From Duganella sp. BJB480 (GTDB taxonomy: Bacteria; Pseudomonadota; Gammaproteobacteria; Burkholderiales; Burkholderiaceae_D), in assembly GCA_003416985.1 (NCBI GenBank), contig QVIN01000005.1, forward strand, positions 186,001 through 250,000: 64,000 nucleotides of DNA. The letters are read 5' to 3'. The position numbers and the translations under genes are program-made. Position 1 is the stretch's first letter. Every line of letters starts with the position of its first letter. The notes under the pieces are model-generated. The model did no database searches, had not been told where the DNA came from, and saw only the letters and a list, made by a program, of their open reading frames with translations. Below are positions 49,683-60,034 of the stretch, piece by piece.

Positions 49683-52405
49683 CAGAAGGTGTAGGTGGCG
49701 CGGACGTTGTAGGCGCGGCCGATCGGGCTGGCGGCGCTGCTCAGGTAACCGAAGCTATACAGGCTGCTGTTGGTCACCGGCGGATTCACGTTGAACAGGT
49801 TGGTGATGCCGGCCGTGACCTGGATGTTCTTGAAGCCGTTGTAGGTCGTGGTCCAGTTCCATACCTTGTACGAGTTGATGTTGCGCCAGTACTGCTGCGC
49901 CACCAGGTTCTGGTCGGTGTACTTGGAGTTGTAGTTCTGGGTCAGCTGGGTGTTCCAGTTACCGGCGGCCCAGTTCAGCTTCAGCGTGTGCTTCCAGCGG
50001 AAGGTGATGATGGGCAGGCTGCTGGTGGTGCCGTTGCTGGCCAGGCCGAACTGGCCGATGTTCGACACGTAAGGGCTGCCGTTATCGAGCTGGTTGTCGA
50101 ACTGCGTCAGGTAGGTGCCGTCGATCGCCACCTTGAAGTCGCCGTACGAGGTATGCGGGAAGGCATACGATCCCGAGACGTCGATGCCGGCCGCTTTCTG
50201 GCCGCCCAGGTTCATCGTGGTGTTCTTGATGTAGCTGATGGTGCGGTCGGCGTTACGCACGAAGTACGACGCGTACTTGACCGGATCGAGGAAGTAGACC
50301 TGCTCCGGCAAGTTCGCCAGCATATTGGTCATCTTGATGTTCCAGTAGTCGATCGACACCATCGACGACTTGGTCGGCTCGAACACGGTGCCCAGCGTGA
50401 AGCCCTTGGACTTTTCCGGCACCAGGTCCGGATTGGAGCCGGTCTGTTTTGGCAGCGTGGTGTTGCAGACGGTCGAAGCGACGTAGCCCGGCAGCGGCTT
50501 GCCGGTGCCGGCCACGCCTGGCGTGCCGCCGGGGCAGAGGACCGGATCGTCCCACTTGGCGGCGGTCAGGCCGGTGGCGCCGGGCAGGCGGTAGCCGTAA
50601 CGGTCGAACAGCGTCGGTGCGCGGAAGCCGGTGTTGGCCGAGCCGCGGAACATCAGCTGCTTGGTTGGCTCGTAGCGGAAGCTGATCTTTGGATTGATGG
50701 TGTTCCCGAAGTCGCTGAAATGATCGTCGCGCACGGCGGCGTTCAGCTCCAGCGTCTTGGTGATCGGTACATTCAGCTCGGCGAACAGCGCGGCCACGTT
50801 GCGCGAACCTTCGCCGTGCGACGGCGACGCATTGGCGTAGGTGACGTCGGCGCTGAGCGGCAGCTTGGTGTCTTCGGTGGTATCGCGATGGAAGTCCGCG
50901 CCCAGCGCCAGCGCCAGCGAGCCGCCTTCCAGCTCCATCAGTGCACGGCTGGCGGTCAGGTCGACGCCGGTGAAGGTCGACTTGGAGGTGCGGTTCTTGG
51001 CGCCGTCGACCTTGATGGTGTCGAGGTAGGCCTGGCCGGCCGCGTCCTGCAGGCCGAAGGGATTGAGCACGCCGCTTTTCAAACCATCCAGCAGGCCCTG
51101 GCCGCGCGCGTAGCCGGACTGGTAGTAGTTGTCGCGCTGCGAAATGCCGACCACCAGGCCGGCCTTGTAGTCCCAGCCCGACAGCGTGCCTTCGTCCATG
51201 ACGGACAGGCGCTGGTTCAGCTGCACGTCCTTGGTGGTGGCCAGGCCCAGGTCGGCCACGGCCCAGGTGACGGTCAGCGGCGTGTTGTTCAGGCCCGCGA
51301 CGGCGGGCACGCCGCCGCTTTTACCCGGATACCATTTGCTGGTCGAAGGCAGCGTGGCGTTGACGCCGTTGACCGCCAGCGCATTGGTCGGGTTCTTGGT
51401 GCCGAGGATGAATTCCTCGCCGCGCGAGTAATCGACGGAGATGACGTGGTCTTCGCTCAGCTTCTTGGCGGCGCGGGCGTAGAACGTGACCTGCTGGTTG
51501 GCATACAGCGCGGTGCCGTATTCGTTGGCGTCGAGTACGCAGGTGCCCTTCTGGCCGACGATCGAGTAGGGTGCCAGGCAGCCGCTCGCGGCGTACGGGT
51601 TCTGCGCGGTCTTGTTGGTGGCGGTGGTGAAGTTGGCCGGCGTGGCGTTGCCGCCGGTGCCCAGCGTCGGCGCGCGGCCGATGGAGGTCAGCAGGTCGGC
51701 GGAGCTCAGGTCGGCGCGGTCGCGCGCGGCCAGGCGGGTGCGCTGGTGGGCGTCGATGGTGCCGTAGATGCTCCAGCCGTCGCGCTCCAGGTTGCCCTTG
51801 CCCCAGGTGATGCTGGCGCGCTGCTCGTCGCCGCCGCCGTGCTTCTCCGGCTGGACTTCCTGGCCGGTCAGCGACAGGCCTTCGAACGAAGTCTTGGTGA
51901 TGAAGTTGACCACGCCGCCGATGGCGTCGGAGCCGTAGATCGAGGAGGCGCCGTCGCGCAGGATCTCGACGCGCGACAGGGCGCTCATCGGAATCACATC
52001 CAGGTTGGCGTAGCCGTCGGCGATGGCCTCGTTGGCCATGCGGCGGCCGTTGAGCAGCACCAGGGTGCGGTTCACGCCCAGGCCGCGCAGGTTGATGTTG
52101 GTGCCGGAACCGGCGTTCGATGGCGCCAGCGACGCGGACTGCGGCAGCGACATCATGACGTCGGCCAGCGTGGTGATGCCCTGCTTGATGAAGTCCTCGG
52201 CCTTGACGGTGCTGACCGGCAGCGATGCCTCGGTGGCCAGGCGCTTGATGCTGGAGCCGGTCACTTCGACGCGGGTCATCGCCGGTTCTCCGCTCTGTTG
52301 TGCGGACGCCTGGTTGGCCAGCGTCAGCACGGCGATGGTGATCGCCGACAGCAGCAGGCGGGGTTGGGCGTAACGGTTTTGGACCGAGTGATCGGACGTG
52401 TTCAT
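49682..52405 (-). CDS. TonB-dependent outer-membrane receptor, pectin locus
   Basis: A 907-residue receptor with a signal peptide (LLLSAITIAVLTLANQASAQ), a plug domain (about 50-180: VEVTGSSIKR, DVMMSLPQSAS, NINLRGLGVNRTLVLLNGRR, GDGASSIYGSDAIGGVVNF-like) and a 22-strand barrel ending in an aromatic residue (RATYTF). It probably imports pectin oligosaccharides across the outer membrane. AAGGAGA lies five bases before the ATG at 52405. It is the first gene of the pectinase operon. Confidence 0.9.
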   Translation of the reverse strand: MNTSDHSVQNRYAQPRLLLSAITIAVLTLANQASAQQSGEPAMTRVEVTGSSIKRLATEASLPVSTVKAEDFIKQGITTLADVMMSLPQSASLAPSNAGSGTNINLRGLGVNRTLVLLNGRRMANEAIADGYANLDVIPMSALSRVEILRDGASSIYGSDAIGGVVNFITKTSFEGLSLTGQEVQPEKHGGGDEQRASITWGKGNLERDGWSIYGTIDAHQRTRLAARDRADLSSADLLTSIGRAPTLGTGGNATPANFTTATNKTAQNPYAASGCLAPYSIVGQKGTCVLDANEYGTALYANQQVTFYARAAKKLSEDHVISVDYSRGEEFILGTKNPTNALAVNGVNATLPSTSKWYPGKSGGVPAVAGLNNTPLTVTWAVADLGLATTKDVQLNQRLSVMDEGTLSGWDYKAGLVVGISQRDNYYQSGYARGQGLLDGLKSGVLNPFGLQDAAGQAYLDTIKVDGAKNRTSKSTFTGVDLTASRALMELEGGSLALALGADFHRDTTEDTKLPLSADVTYANASPSHGEGSRNVAALFAELNVPITKTLELNAAVRDDHFSDFGNTINPKISFRYEPTKQLMFRGSANTGFRAPTLFDRYGYRLPGATGLTAAKWDDPVLCPGGTPGVAGTGKPLPGYVASTVCNTTLPKQTGSNPDLVPEKSKGFTLGTVFEPTKSSMVSIDYWNIKMTNMLANLPEQVYFLDPVKYASYFVRNADRTISYIKNTTMNLGGQKAAGIDVSGSYAFPHTSYGDFKVAIDGTYLTQFDNQLDNGSPYVSNIGQFGLASNGTTSSLPIITFRWKHTLKLNWAAGNWNTQLTQNYNSKYTDQNLVAQQYWRNINSYKVWNWTTTYNGFKNIQVTAGITNLFNVNPPVTNSSLYSFGYLSSAASPIGRAYNVRATYTF

Positions 52406-52615
52406 GCTAGTCTCCTTCGTCTTTTTGAATAAAGTTATGCGCCGTGCTGGAAAAGCACTGGACGTGAGTGGAGCACCTCGCGTGCTCCGTGCCGCTGTGA
52501 CGAGGGCCGCTTTGGCAAGCACGGGCCGAGGTCGAGACGGTCGATAACTTATTGCTTTATTCGCGGACCGGCATCGAGGCCGGTCCTGCGCTACTACGTT
52601 GCTGCTACTTCTTTG
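52406..52615 (-). promoter_or_regulatory. Leader region before the TonB receptor gene
   Basis: This 210-base gap contains two hairpins in the receptor leader (52444-52458 with stem GTGCT/AGCAC, and 52470-52488 with stem GGAGCAC/GTGCTCC) and a third, GGACCGGC/GCCGGTCC, at 52565-52586, which follows the regulator gene and may end its transcript. No clear -35/-10 pair or TGGTC-type operator was found. Confidence 0.4.
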
Positions 52616-53320
52616 TTATCCGCGCGAGAAGGTGCGGGTCACGCGTTCGAGGTGGGCGCGCATGGCCTTGCGCGCCGCCGCCGGATCGTGGGCGGCGATC
52701 GCCTCCAGGATGCGGCGGTGGTCCTTCAGCGTTTCCTGCCGCAGTTCCTCGGTCTGGAAGTGTTCCTTGAGCTTGTGCCACAGGCGGCCGCGCTGGTCCC
52801 ACAGGTAGTTCAGCGATCCAACCAGCGCGCTGTTGCCGGTGGCGCGCGCGATGGCCAGGTGGAAGTTGCGGTCGGCCTGCTCGTTGCTCGAATAATTGGC
52901 GTGGTTCTGTTCCATCTCGACGACGGCCTTGAGGATGGCGTCGATGGCGCCGTCGGTGGCGACGCGGGCGGCGATGGCGGCGATCTCGGATTCGATCAGG
53001 CGGCGCGCGGACAGCACTTCGAACGGGCCGGGGCCCGCCTCGGGCAGGTCGGCCGCCGATGGTTCCGGCACTTCGCTGACGTAGACGCCGGAGCCGCCGC
53101 GCACTTCGATCACGCCGCCCAGTTCCAGCGCGATCAGCGCTTCGCGCAGCGAGGCGCGGCTGACGCTCAACTTGGTGGCCAGGTCGCGCTCGGACGGCAG
53201 CCGCTCGCCGCCGGCGATGTGCTCGTCGCGGATCAATTGCTGGATGCGGTCCGCCACCACGCGGTACAGGCGCGGTTCGTGGGCATTGCTGTCGGCAGGG
53301 ACGGAAGTCTTTTTCAGCAT
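52616..53320 (-). CDS. FadR-subfamily GntR regulator of the pectin lobe
   Basis: A 234-residue regulator: winged helix at residues about 15-85 (GERLPSERDLATKLSVSRASLREALIALELGGVIEVRGGSGVYV), then an FCD domain (about 105-225) with DRNFHLAIARATGNS and the late AMRAHLERV metal histidines. It is divergent from garD-udh, and three TGGTC-type operators lie between them, so it likely represses both sides until a uronate or aldarate binds. The start at 53320 is chosen so that the operators stay outside the gene; 53362 (248 residues) is the alternative. Confidence 0.88.
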   Translation of the reverse strand: MLKKTSVPADSNAHEPRLYRVVADRIQQLIRDEHIAGGERLPSERDLATKLSVSRASLREALIALELGGVIEVRGGSGVYVSEVPEPSAADLPEAGPGPFEVLSARRLIESEIAAIAARVATDGAIDAILKAVVEMEQNHANYSSNEQADRNFHLAIARATGNSALVGSLNYLWDQRGRLWHKLKEHFQTEELRQETLKDHRRILEAIAAHDPAAARKAMRAHLERVTRTFSRG

Positions 53321-53363
53321 CTGTGTCTCGTCTTCGTGGTGTGGCTTCTTTGATATCGCCATC

Positions 53364-53393
53364 TGGTCAGGCCATTCTAAGGTGGTCAGACCA
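53364..53393. promoter_or_regulatory. Tandem FadR-type operators TGGTCAGGCCA and TGGTCAGACCA
   Basis: Two 11-base sites (53364-53374 and 53383-53393) begin 19 bases apart, about two helical turns. TGGTCAGACCA is a perfect TGGTC-n-GACCA palindrome, the pattern bound by FadR-subfamily GntR regulators. They lie between the regulator start and garD. Confidence 0.75.
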
Positions 53394-53554
53394 AATATGC
53401 AATGTGGACTAGCCAAATTAATTTTTAGCTGTCATACTAAAATCGTCATGCAGCCGCGGGAAGACGGAGTTTACAGGGCTGTAGCCCCGCAAACAAGCCA
53501 TTTCCGCCTGTGGCACGCAGGCCACAAACGGCGCCTGGCCGGCCATTCCGAAAC

Positions 53555-53565
53555 TGGCCTGACCA
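53555..53565. promoter_or_regulatory. Third FadR-type operator before garD
   Basis: TGGCCTGACCA is the exact reverse complement of TGGTCAGGCCA at 53364. It lies 70 bases before the garD ATG, positioned to block or displace RNA polymerase, and could form a loop with the tandem pair. Confidence 0.65.
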
Positions 53566-53635
53566 CTTTGCAGCACACCAAACACCGCGAAAAAACAACG
53601 TTCGCCGGGACGCAGCGCCCGGAAAAGGAAGACAA

Positions 53636-55198
53636 ATGACGACACCGACCAGCGCGGGCACGCCGCGCTACATCCTCATGCACGACAACGATAACGTCGC
53701 CATTGTCGTCAACGACGGCGGCCTGCCGGCGGGCGCGGTATTCGCCAACGGCCTGGCGCTGCTGGAGGCCGTGCCGCAGGGGCACAAGGTGGCGTTGTGC
53801 GCGATCGCCAAGGGCGATCCGGTGCGGCGCTACAACGTCACCATCGGTTACGCCGCGTGCGATATCGCCGCCGGCAGCTGGGTCGCCGAGCCGCAGGTGG
53901 AGATGCCGCCGGCGCGCGAGCTGGTCAACCTGCCGATATCGACCAACCTGCCGCCGCCGGCCGAACCGCTGGAAGGCTATACGTTCGAGGGCTTCCGCAA
54001 TCCCGACGGCAGCGTCGGCACGCGCAACATCCTGGCCATCACCACCACCGTGCAGTGCGTGGCGGGCGTGGTGGAGTTTGCGGTCAAGCGCATCAAGGAC
54101 GAGCTGCTGCCGAAGTATCCCAACGTCGACGACGTGGTGGGGCTGGAGCATACCTACGGCTGCGGCGTGGCGATCGACGCGCCGGGCGCGATGGTGCCCA
54201 TCCGTACGCTGCGCAATATCAGCCTCAATCCGAACTTCGGCGGGCAGGCCATGGTGGTGAGCCTCGGCTGCGAGAAGCTGCAGCCGGCGCGCCTGTTCCC
54301 CAAAGGCTCGATTCCGATCCAGAACGGCGGCGGCGCGGAGCCGGCGCTGGTCTGCCTACAGGACGCGGGCCACGTGGGCTTCATGTCGATGATCGAGTCG
54401 ATCATGAAGCAGGCCGAGATCAACCTGGCCGCGCTGGACAAGCGCCGCCGCGAAACCGTGCCGGCCTCCGAGCTGGTGGTCGGCGTGCAGTGTGGCGGCA
54501 GCGACGCCTTCTCCGGCGTGACCGCCAATCCGGCGGTGGGCTTTGCCACCGACCTGCTGGTGCGCGCCGGGGCCACGGTGATGTTCTCCGAAGTGACCGA
54601 GGTGCGCGACGGGATCGATCAACTGACCTCGCGCGCGTCGACGCCGGAAGTGGCGCAGGCGATGATACGCGAGATGGAGTGGTACGACAGTTATCTCAAG
54701 CGCGGCGGCGTGGATCGCAGCGCCAACACCACGCCGGGTAACAAGAAGGGCGGGTTGTCGAACATCGTCGAGAAGGCGATGGGCTCCATCGTCAAATCCG
54801 GCAGCAGCCCGATCTCCGGCGTGCTGTCGCCGGGCGAGAAGCTGACGCAGAAGGGCCTGATCTACGCCGCCACGCCGGCCAGCGATTTCATTTGCGGCAC
54901 GCTGCAGGTGGCGGCGGGCATGAACCTGCACGTCTTCACCACCGGCCGTGGCACGCCGTATGGCCTGGCCGAAGTGCCGGTCATTAAAGTCGCCACGCGC
55001 AACGAGCTGGCCGCGCGCTGGCACGACCTGATGGACATCAACGCCGGCCGCATCGCCAGCGGAGAGGCGAGCATCGCCGATGTCGGCTGGGAGATGTTCC
55101 AGCTGCTGCTCGATGTCGCCAGCGGGCGCCGTACGTGGGCGGAAAAATGGAAGCTGCATAACGCACTGGTGCTGTTCAACCCGGCCCCGGTGACCTGA
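53636..55198 (+). CDS. garD: Galactarate dehydratase
   Basis: A 520-residue UxaA/GarD-family iron-dependent dehydratase that converts galactarate to 5-keto-4-deoxyglucarate. It has the N-terminal SAF domain (about 1-95, [15 protein letters not shown]) and the C-terminal UxaA domain with [56 protein letters not shown] and the ending [13 protein letters not shown], which is the same ending as E. coli GarD. AAGGAAG lies five bases before the ATG. It supplies the substrate of KdgD encoded 18 kb away. It is cotranscribed with udh. Confidence 0.95.
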   Translation: MTTPTSAGTPRYILMHDNDNVAIVVNDGGLPAGAVFANGLALLEAVPQGHKVALCAIAKGDPVRRYNVTIGYAACDIAAGSWVAEPQVEMPPARELVNLPISTNLPPPAEPLEGYTFEGFRNPDGSVGTRNILAITTTVQCVAGVVEFAVKRIKDELLPKYPNVDDVVGLEHTYGCGVAIDAPGAMVPIRTLRNISLNPNFGGQAMVVSLGCEKLQPARLFPKGSIPIQNGGGAEPALVCLQDAGHVGFMSMIESIMKQAEINLAALDKRRRETVPASELVVGVQCGGSDAFSGVTANPAVGFATDLLVRAGATVMFSEVTEVRDGIDQLTSRASTPEVAQAMIREMEWYDSYLKRGGVDRSANTTPGNKKGGLSNIVEKAMGSIVKSGSSPISGVLSPGEKLTQKGLIYAATPASDFICGTLQVAAGMNLHVFTTGRGTPYGLAEVPVIKVATRNELAARWHDLMDINAGRIASGEASIADVGWEMFQLLLDVASGRRTWAEKWKLHNALVLFNPAPVT

Positions 55199-55224
55199 TA
55201 AAACTACAAAACAGAGACTGAGAC

Positions 55225-56034
55225 ATGACCAAGCCATTCAAACGATTGCTGCTGACCGGCGCCGCCGGCGGCCTGGGTAAGATCCTGCGCGACCGCATCA
55301 AGCCTTGGGCCGATGTGGTGCGCCTGTCGGACATCGGCGACATGGGCGCGGCGCGCGAGGGCGAGGAGGTCGTCCAGTGCGACCTGGCCGACAAGGCCGC
55401 CGTGCTCAAGCTGCTGGAGGGGGTGGACGCGGTGCTGCACTTCGGCGGCATCTCGACCGAGAACACGTTCGAGAACATCATGGCGGCCAATATCGCCGGT
55501 ACCTACAACCTGTACGAGGCGGCGCACAAGCACGGCGTCAAGCGCGTGGTGTTCGCCAGCTCCAACCACACCATCGGCTACTACAAGACCACCGACTACA
55601 TCGACGCCGACAGCCCGATGCGGCCGGACAGCCTGTACGGCGTGAGCAAGTGCTTCGGCGAGTCGCTGTCGCGCTATTACTACGACCGCACCGGCATCGA
55701 GACGGTGTGCCTGCGCATCGGTTCCTCGTTCCCGGAGCCGGTCAATCCGCGCATGATGGTGACGTGGTTCAGCTACGACGACCTGGTGGAGTCGCTGCGC
55801 TGCTCGTTGTTCACGCCGCGCGTGGGGCATACGATTTTGTTCGGCGCGTCGGCCAATCCGGGCAGCTGGTGGGACAACAGCAAGGCCTCGCATCTGGGCT
55901 TCAAGCCGAAGGACAGCTCGACGCGCTTCGCCGCCAGCTTCCCCGACACCGGCGTGTATCCACCCAAGGATGATGTGGCGACGATCTACCAGGGCGGCGG
56001 CTTCCTGATGTCCGGACCGCAGTACAAGGACTAG
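55225..56034 (+). CDS. udh: Uronate dehydrogenase
   Basis: A 269-residue short-chain dehydrogenase/epimerase-type enzyme oxidising galacturonate or glucuronate with NAD+ to the aldarolactone. The NAD motif is TGAAGGLG (residues 11-18), and the catalytic Tyr138 and Lys142 lie in SLYGVSKCFGE, with ASSNHTIGYY near 111. GSSFPEPVNPRM and the WWDNSKA loop are typical of bacterial Udh. It follows garD by 26 bases and is the entry step of the oxidative pathway. Confidence 0.94.
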   Translation: MTKPFKRLLLTGAAGGLGKILRDRIKPWADVVRLSDIGDMGAAREGEEVVQCDLADKAAVLKLLEGVDAVLHFGGISTENTFENIMAANIAGTYNLYEAAHKHGVKRVVFASSNHTIGYYKTTDYIDADSPMRPDSLYGVSKCFGESLSRYYYDRTGIETVCLRIGSSFPEPVNPRMMVTWFSYDDLVESLRCSLFTPRVGHTILFGASANPGSWWDNSKASHLGFKPKDSSTRFAASFPDTGVYPPKDDVATIYQGGGFLMSGPQYKD

Positions 56035-56047
56035 TTTTCGGCGGCGC

Positions 56048-58419
56048 CTACATCCAGAACTGCCAGGACAGCACCACGGCGTTGTACACCGCGTGAACCA
56101 GCATGGGGCCGAGCAGGGTTTTGCTGCGCTCATAGGTCCACGCGGCGCACAGGCCGAGCACGAAGACCGGCAGCATCGACGTCGGCGGATGGACCACGGC
56201 GAAGATGGCAGCGCTCATCGCCATGGCGGGCATGGCGGACATCGAGCGGCGCAAGCCGCCGTAGATCAGGCCCCGGAAGATGAACTCCTCGCACAACGGC
56301 GCGGCCAGCACGGCCAAGGCCAGCAGCCATCCGCGCGAGAATGTCGATGCCGATGCCGCCGACTGTTTGGCGATGTCCGCCCACAGCGCCGAATGCTGCA
56401 GGCCGGTCAGGTAGGCCAGGCCCACGGCGGATGCGATGAAGGCGGCCATCGCGCCATAGCCCAGTGTCAGCTTCATGTCGCCGCCGCGCAGGACGGCCGG
56501 CACGCCGGCGGTCTTGCTGCGCCAGTAGATGAAGCGTATCAGCAGGTAGACCAGCAGGCCGGCCGCGGCGAAGGCGATCGTCACCGCTGGCTGTGCGGGC
56601 ATCTCCATGGCGCGCATCATGAACAACGCGATCAATCCCTGCATGATGAAGAACGCGGTGGCGGCGATCAGGCCGTCGGAAGTGGACACGCGCGGCGGCG
56701 GCGCGGCAGCAGGATCCAGCAGATAGGGCAGGGCGTCGCGCGCCTTCTGCCACAGCGCCAGCGCCATCGACGCGACCAGCACCATCACCACCAGTTTTTG
56801 CGACCACACATCGCTGTAGATCGACCAGGTGTAGAAGCTGGCCAGCAGCATGTACAGGTAAATGTAGGTCGGCCGCACGCGGGCGCGCGCGTCGACCGCC
56901 AGCGGATCGCAGGCGAACACGCCGAGCGAGACCGCGATCAGCGAGTAGATCGGGATGCCGGCGAAGACGATCAGCAGCAGTGCCAGCATGCTCCATTCGA
57001 AGTGCGTTGTGTACCAAGCGCTGATGCCGACGATGATCAGCGGGTAGATCAACGTCAGCATGCCCCACAGCTGCGCCTTTTCCTTCAATACGCTTTCGAT
57101 GGAGCGCGGCACGGTGTACAGCAGCCAAAGCACCTGGCCTTCGTTGTTCAGTGTCTGGAAGGCCGACAGCATCAGCATGTAGACGCCGATGCCGAAGGCG
57201 ATGGTGGCGGCGGTGACGTGATTTACGCCCAGCTCCGCGAAGCTATTCAGCTTGCCGTTGAAGACCAACTGGCTGACCACGATAATCACCGGCAGCAGCA
57301 AGGTCTGGACCAGGAAGTTGCGGTCGCGGCTCAACAGCCGAAGTTCGCGGCGCTTGATCGGCGTGAACGCTTCGGAAAGCCTGCGGCCGGCGGTGGGCGC
57401 GGCCTGCGGTTTGCGACGCACGCTTTCCCGCGATCCGGCGTTGACCACGCCGTTGCGCAGTTGGTGGCGCATCAGCGCCACGCCGGCCCACAACAGTACG
57501 GCGGTCTGCGCCAGCAGCAGCGCGATGGCTTGTCCGGCCTGCGCCAGACTGGATGCCTGCATCGCTTGCAGCACCAGTCCCGGCGGCGTCCAGCCGGTCC
57601 ACGCGGGGAAGGCGCGCGCCCAGTCCATCACGAAGCCGCTGGCGTTGGGCATTCCGAGCGCCATGACGAAGTAGATCAAGGGCATGCTGAACAAGCCGGT
57701 GATGGCCTGCAGGTTGCGCAGCTGCGATGCGGGCAGCCACATACGCAGTCCGGTGTCGGCCAGCGTGTGCAGCAGGGCGGCCAGCGGCAGCAGCACCAGC
57801 AAGGCCGCCAGCGCCGCCAGCGGCGCGAACCAGCCCAAACCCGAGTACCACGCGATCATGCCCAGCGGCGGCATCAGCGCGAACACGCCGCTGAAGTTGG
57901 CCGCGCTGCGTTCCAGCAGGCGTCCCCACAGCAGCGTGGGGCGTTCGACCGGCATCGTCACCAGCCACTCCAGATCCCAGTCCGGCTGCGCCAGTTCCTT
58001 GCTGCCCAGCGGGAGCAGGACGGCAAGCCCGAACAACAGCGTGAGCACCATCGTCAGGCCGCGCAACAGCTCCGGCTGGAACGGCGCCTTGCGCAGTTCG
58101 GCGGCGGCCAGTTCGACATTCTGAAAGGGGGCGTGGTCCTGGTCGACCACGTTGCAGTGGCTGCTGGCTACCAGGTGGCAGTTCATGTTGAGCAGCACGT
58201 TGCGCGACAGGCCGGTGAAGGAGAACGACATGACCAGCACCAGCAGCGCGGTCAGCACCCACAGGCTGCTCTTCTTGCCGGCGATGCCGTCGCGCGCCTT
58301 CTTCTTGCGGAATTTGCCGAACAGGTTATTGGCCAGCATGTTGCGCTGGCGGGTCAGGCGCATTTTGGTCATCAGCCAGATGGCGCGCGCCTGCGTCACC
58401 GGCTGGGCCGCCTGCTGCG

Positions 58420-58423
<4 letters not shown>
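56048..58423 (-). CDS. ABC-2 type permease fused to a CPBP intramembrane protease
   Basis: A 791-residue polytopic protein. Residues about 1-560 form an ABC-2/NatB-like permease (QRNMLANNL, GSKELAQPDWDLEWLVTMPVERPTLLWG, EAFTPIKRRELRLLSRDRNFLVQ). The C-terminal 200 residues are a CPBP/CAAX-protease domain with EEFIFRG near 711, VVHPPTS near 742 and HAVYNAVV near 776, so all Glu and His catalytic positions are present. The start overlaps the ATPase gene stop (ATGA). It could couple peptide or lipoprotein processing to export; the substrate is unknown. Confidence 0.88.
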
Positions 58424-59160
<737 letters not shown>

Positions 59161-59231
59161 GTTTGCCTCGACAATGTTATGAGATTTTCTACTCATCATA
59201 GCATTGCCGGGAACCGGCGGCGAGAGGGGCT

Positions 59232-59912
59232 TTACTGCGCCGGGTAGAGGCTCATGCCGAAGCGTTCGGTGCGCGGATGCCAGTTGCCGGTGATGTCGGC
59301 GGAGGCCAGCACGCGCTCGGCGCGGCCGATCAGCAGGGCGCGCGGCACCAGGCCGATGTAGCGCGAGTCGGCGCTGTTGTCGCGGTTATCGCCCAACATC
59401 ATGTACTCGCCCGGTGGCACGGTGAGCGGCGCGAAATCGCGGCGGGCCTGCACCTGCGGCATCAGCTGGATCGAATGGGCGCGGGCGTCGGCGATGGATT
59501 CGCCCAACCGCAGCGCATCCAGCTGGCCCAAGCCCTTGACGGTTTCGGTGGACTCGCCCTGGGCCGCGTAGCCGGCCGGCTGGCCGTTGATGATCAGCTG
59601 CTCGTTGCGCATTTCGACGCGGTCGCCCGGCAGCGCGATCACGCGCTTGATCAGCCGCGTGCCGTCCTTGGGCGACGAGAAGGTGACGATGTCGCCGCGC
59701 TGCGGCTCGCCGGTGGTGCCGAGGACGACGTCGGTCAGCGGCAGCTTGACGTTGTAGGCCAGGCGGTTGACGAACACCACGTCGCCCTCCAGCAGGTTGG
59801 GATGCATCGAGGCGGAGGGGATCGGGTTCCAGTCGGCGATGGCGGTGCGGAAAATCCCGAACAGCATCAGGAACAGTAAGAAGCCTTTGTTGGCGCGCGC
59901 CCAGTTTTTCAT
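59232..59912 (-). CDS. lepB: Signal peptidase I
   Basis: A 226-residue type I signal peptidase with one N-terminal membrane anchor (about 9-27). Catalytic Ser is in PSASMHPNLLEGD near residue 35, the Lys general base is in RLIKRVIALPGDRV near 90, and GDNRDNSADSRYIGLV is near 173-188. It cleaves Sec and Tat signal peptides outside the inner membrane. It lies 71 bases upstream of the ABC operon on the same strand. It may be an extra lepB, since no lepA or rnc is adjacent. Confidence 0.94.
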   Translation of the reverse strand: MKNWARANKGFLLFLMLFGIFRTAIADWNPIPSASMHPNLLEGDVVFVNRLAYNVKLPLTDVVLGTTGEPQRGDIVTFSSPKDGTRLIKRVIALPGDRVEMRNEQLIINGQPAGYAAQGESTETVKGLGQLDALRLGESIADARAHSIQLMPQVQARRDFAPLTVPPGEYMMLGDNRDNSADSRYIGLVPRALLIGRAERVLASADITGNWHPRTERFGMSLYPAQ

Positions 59913-60034
59913 TGCATTCCCCAGAGTGGTGTCGGTGCCTCAGTTTGTTGGCCGATTCTTAAACATGGCTTAGCTGCGGCCTTGCTTCGGCGCCGGCCTA
60001 ACTATCGCGGTGAAATTGGTGGCATCCTTGTCGC

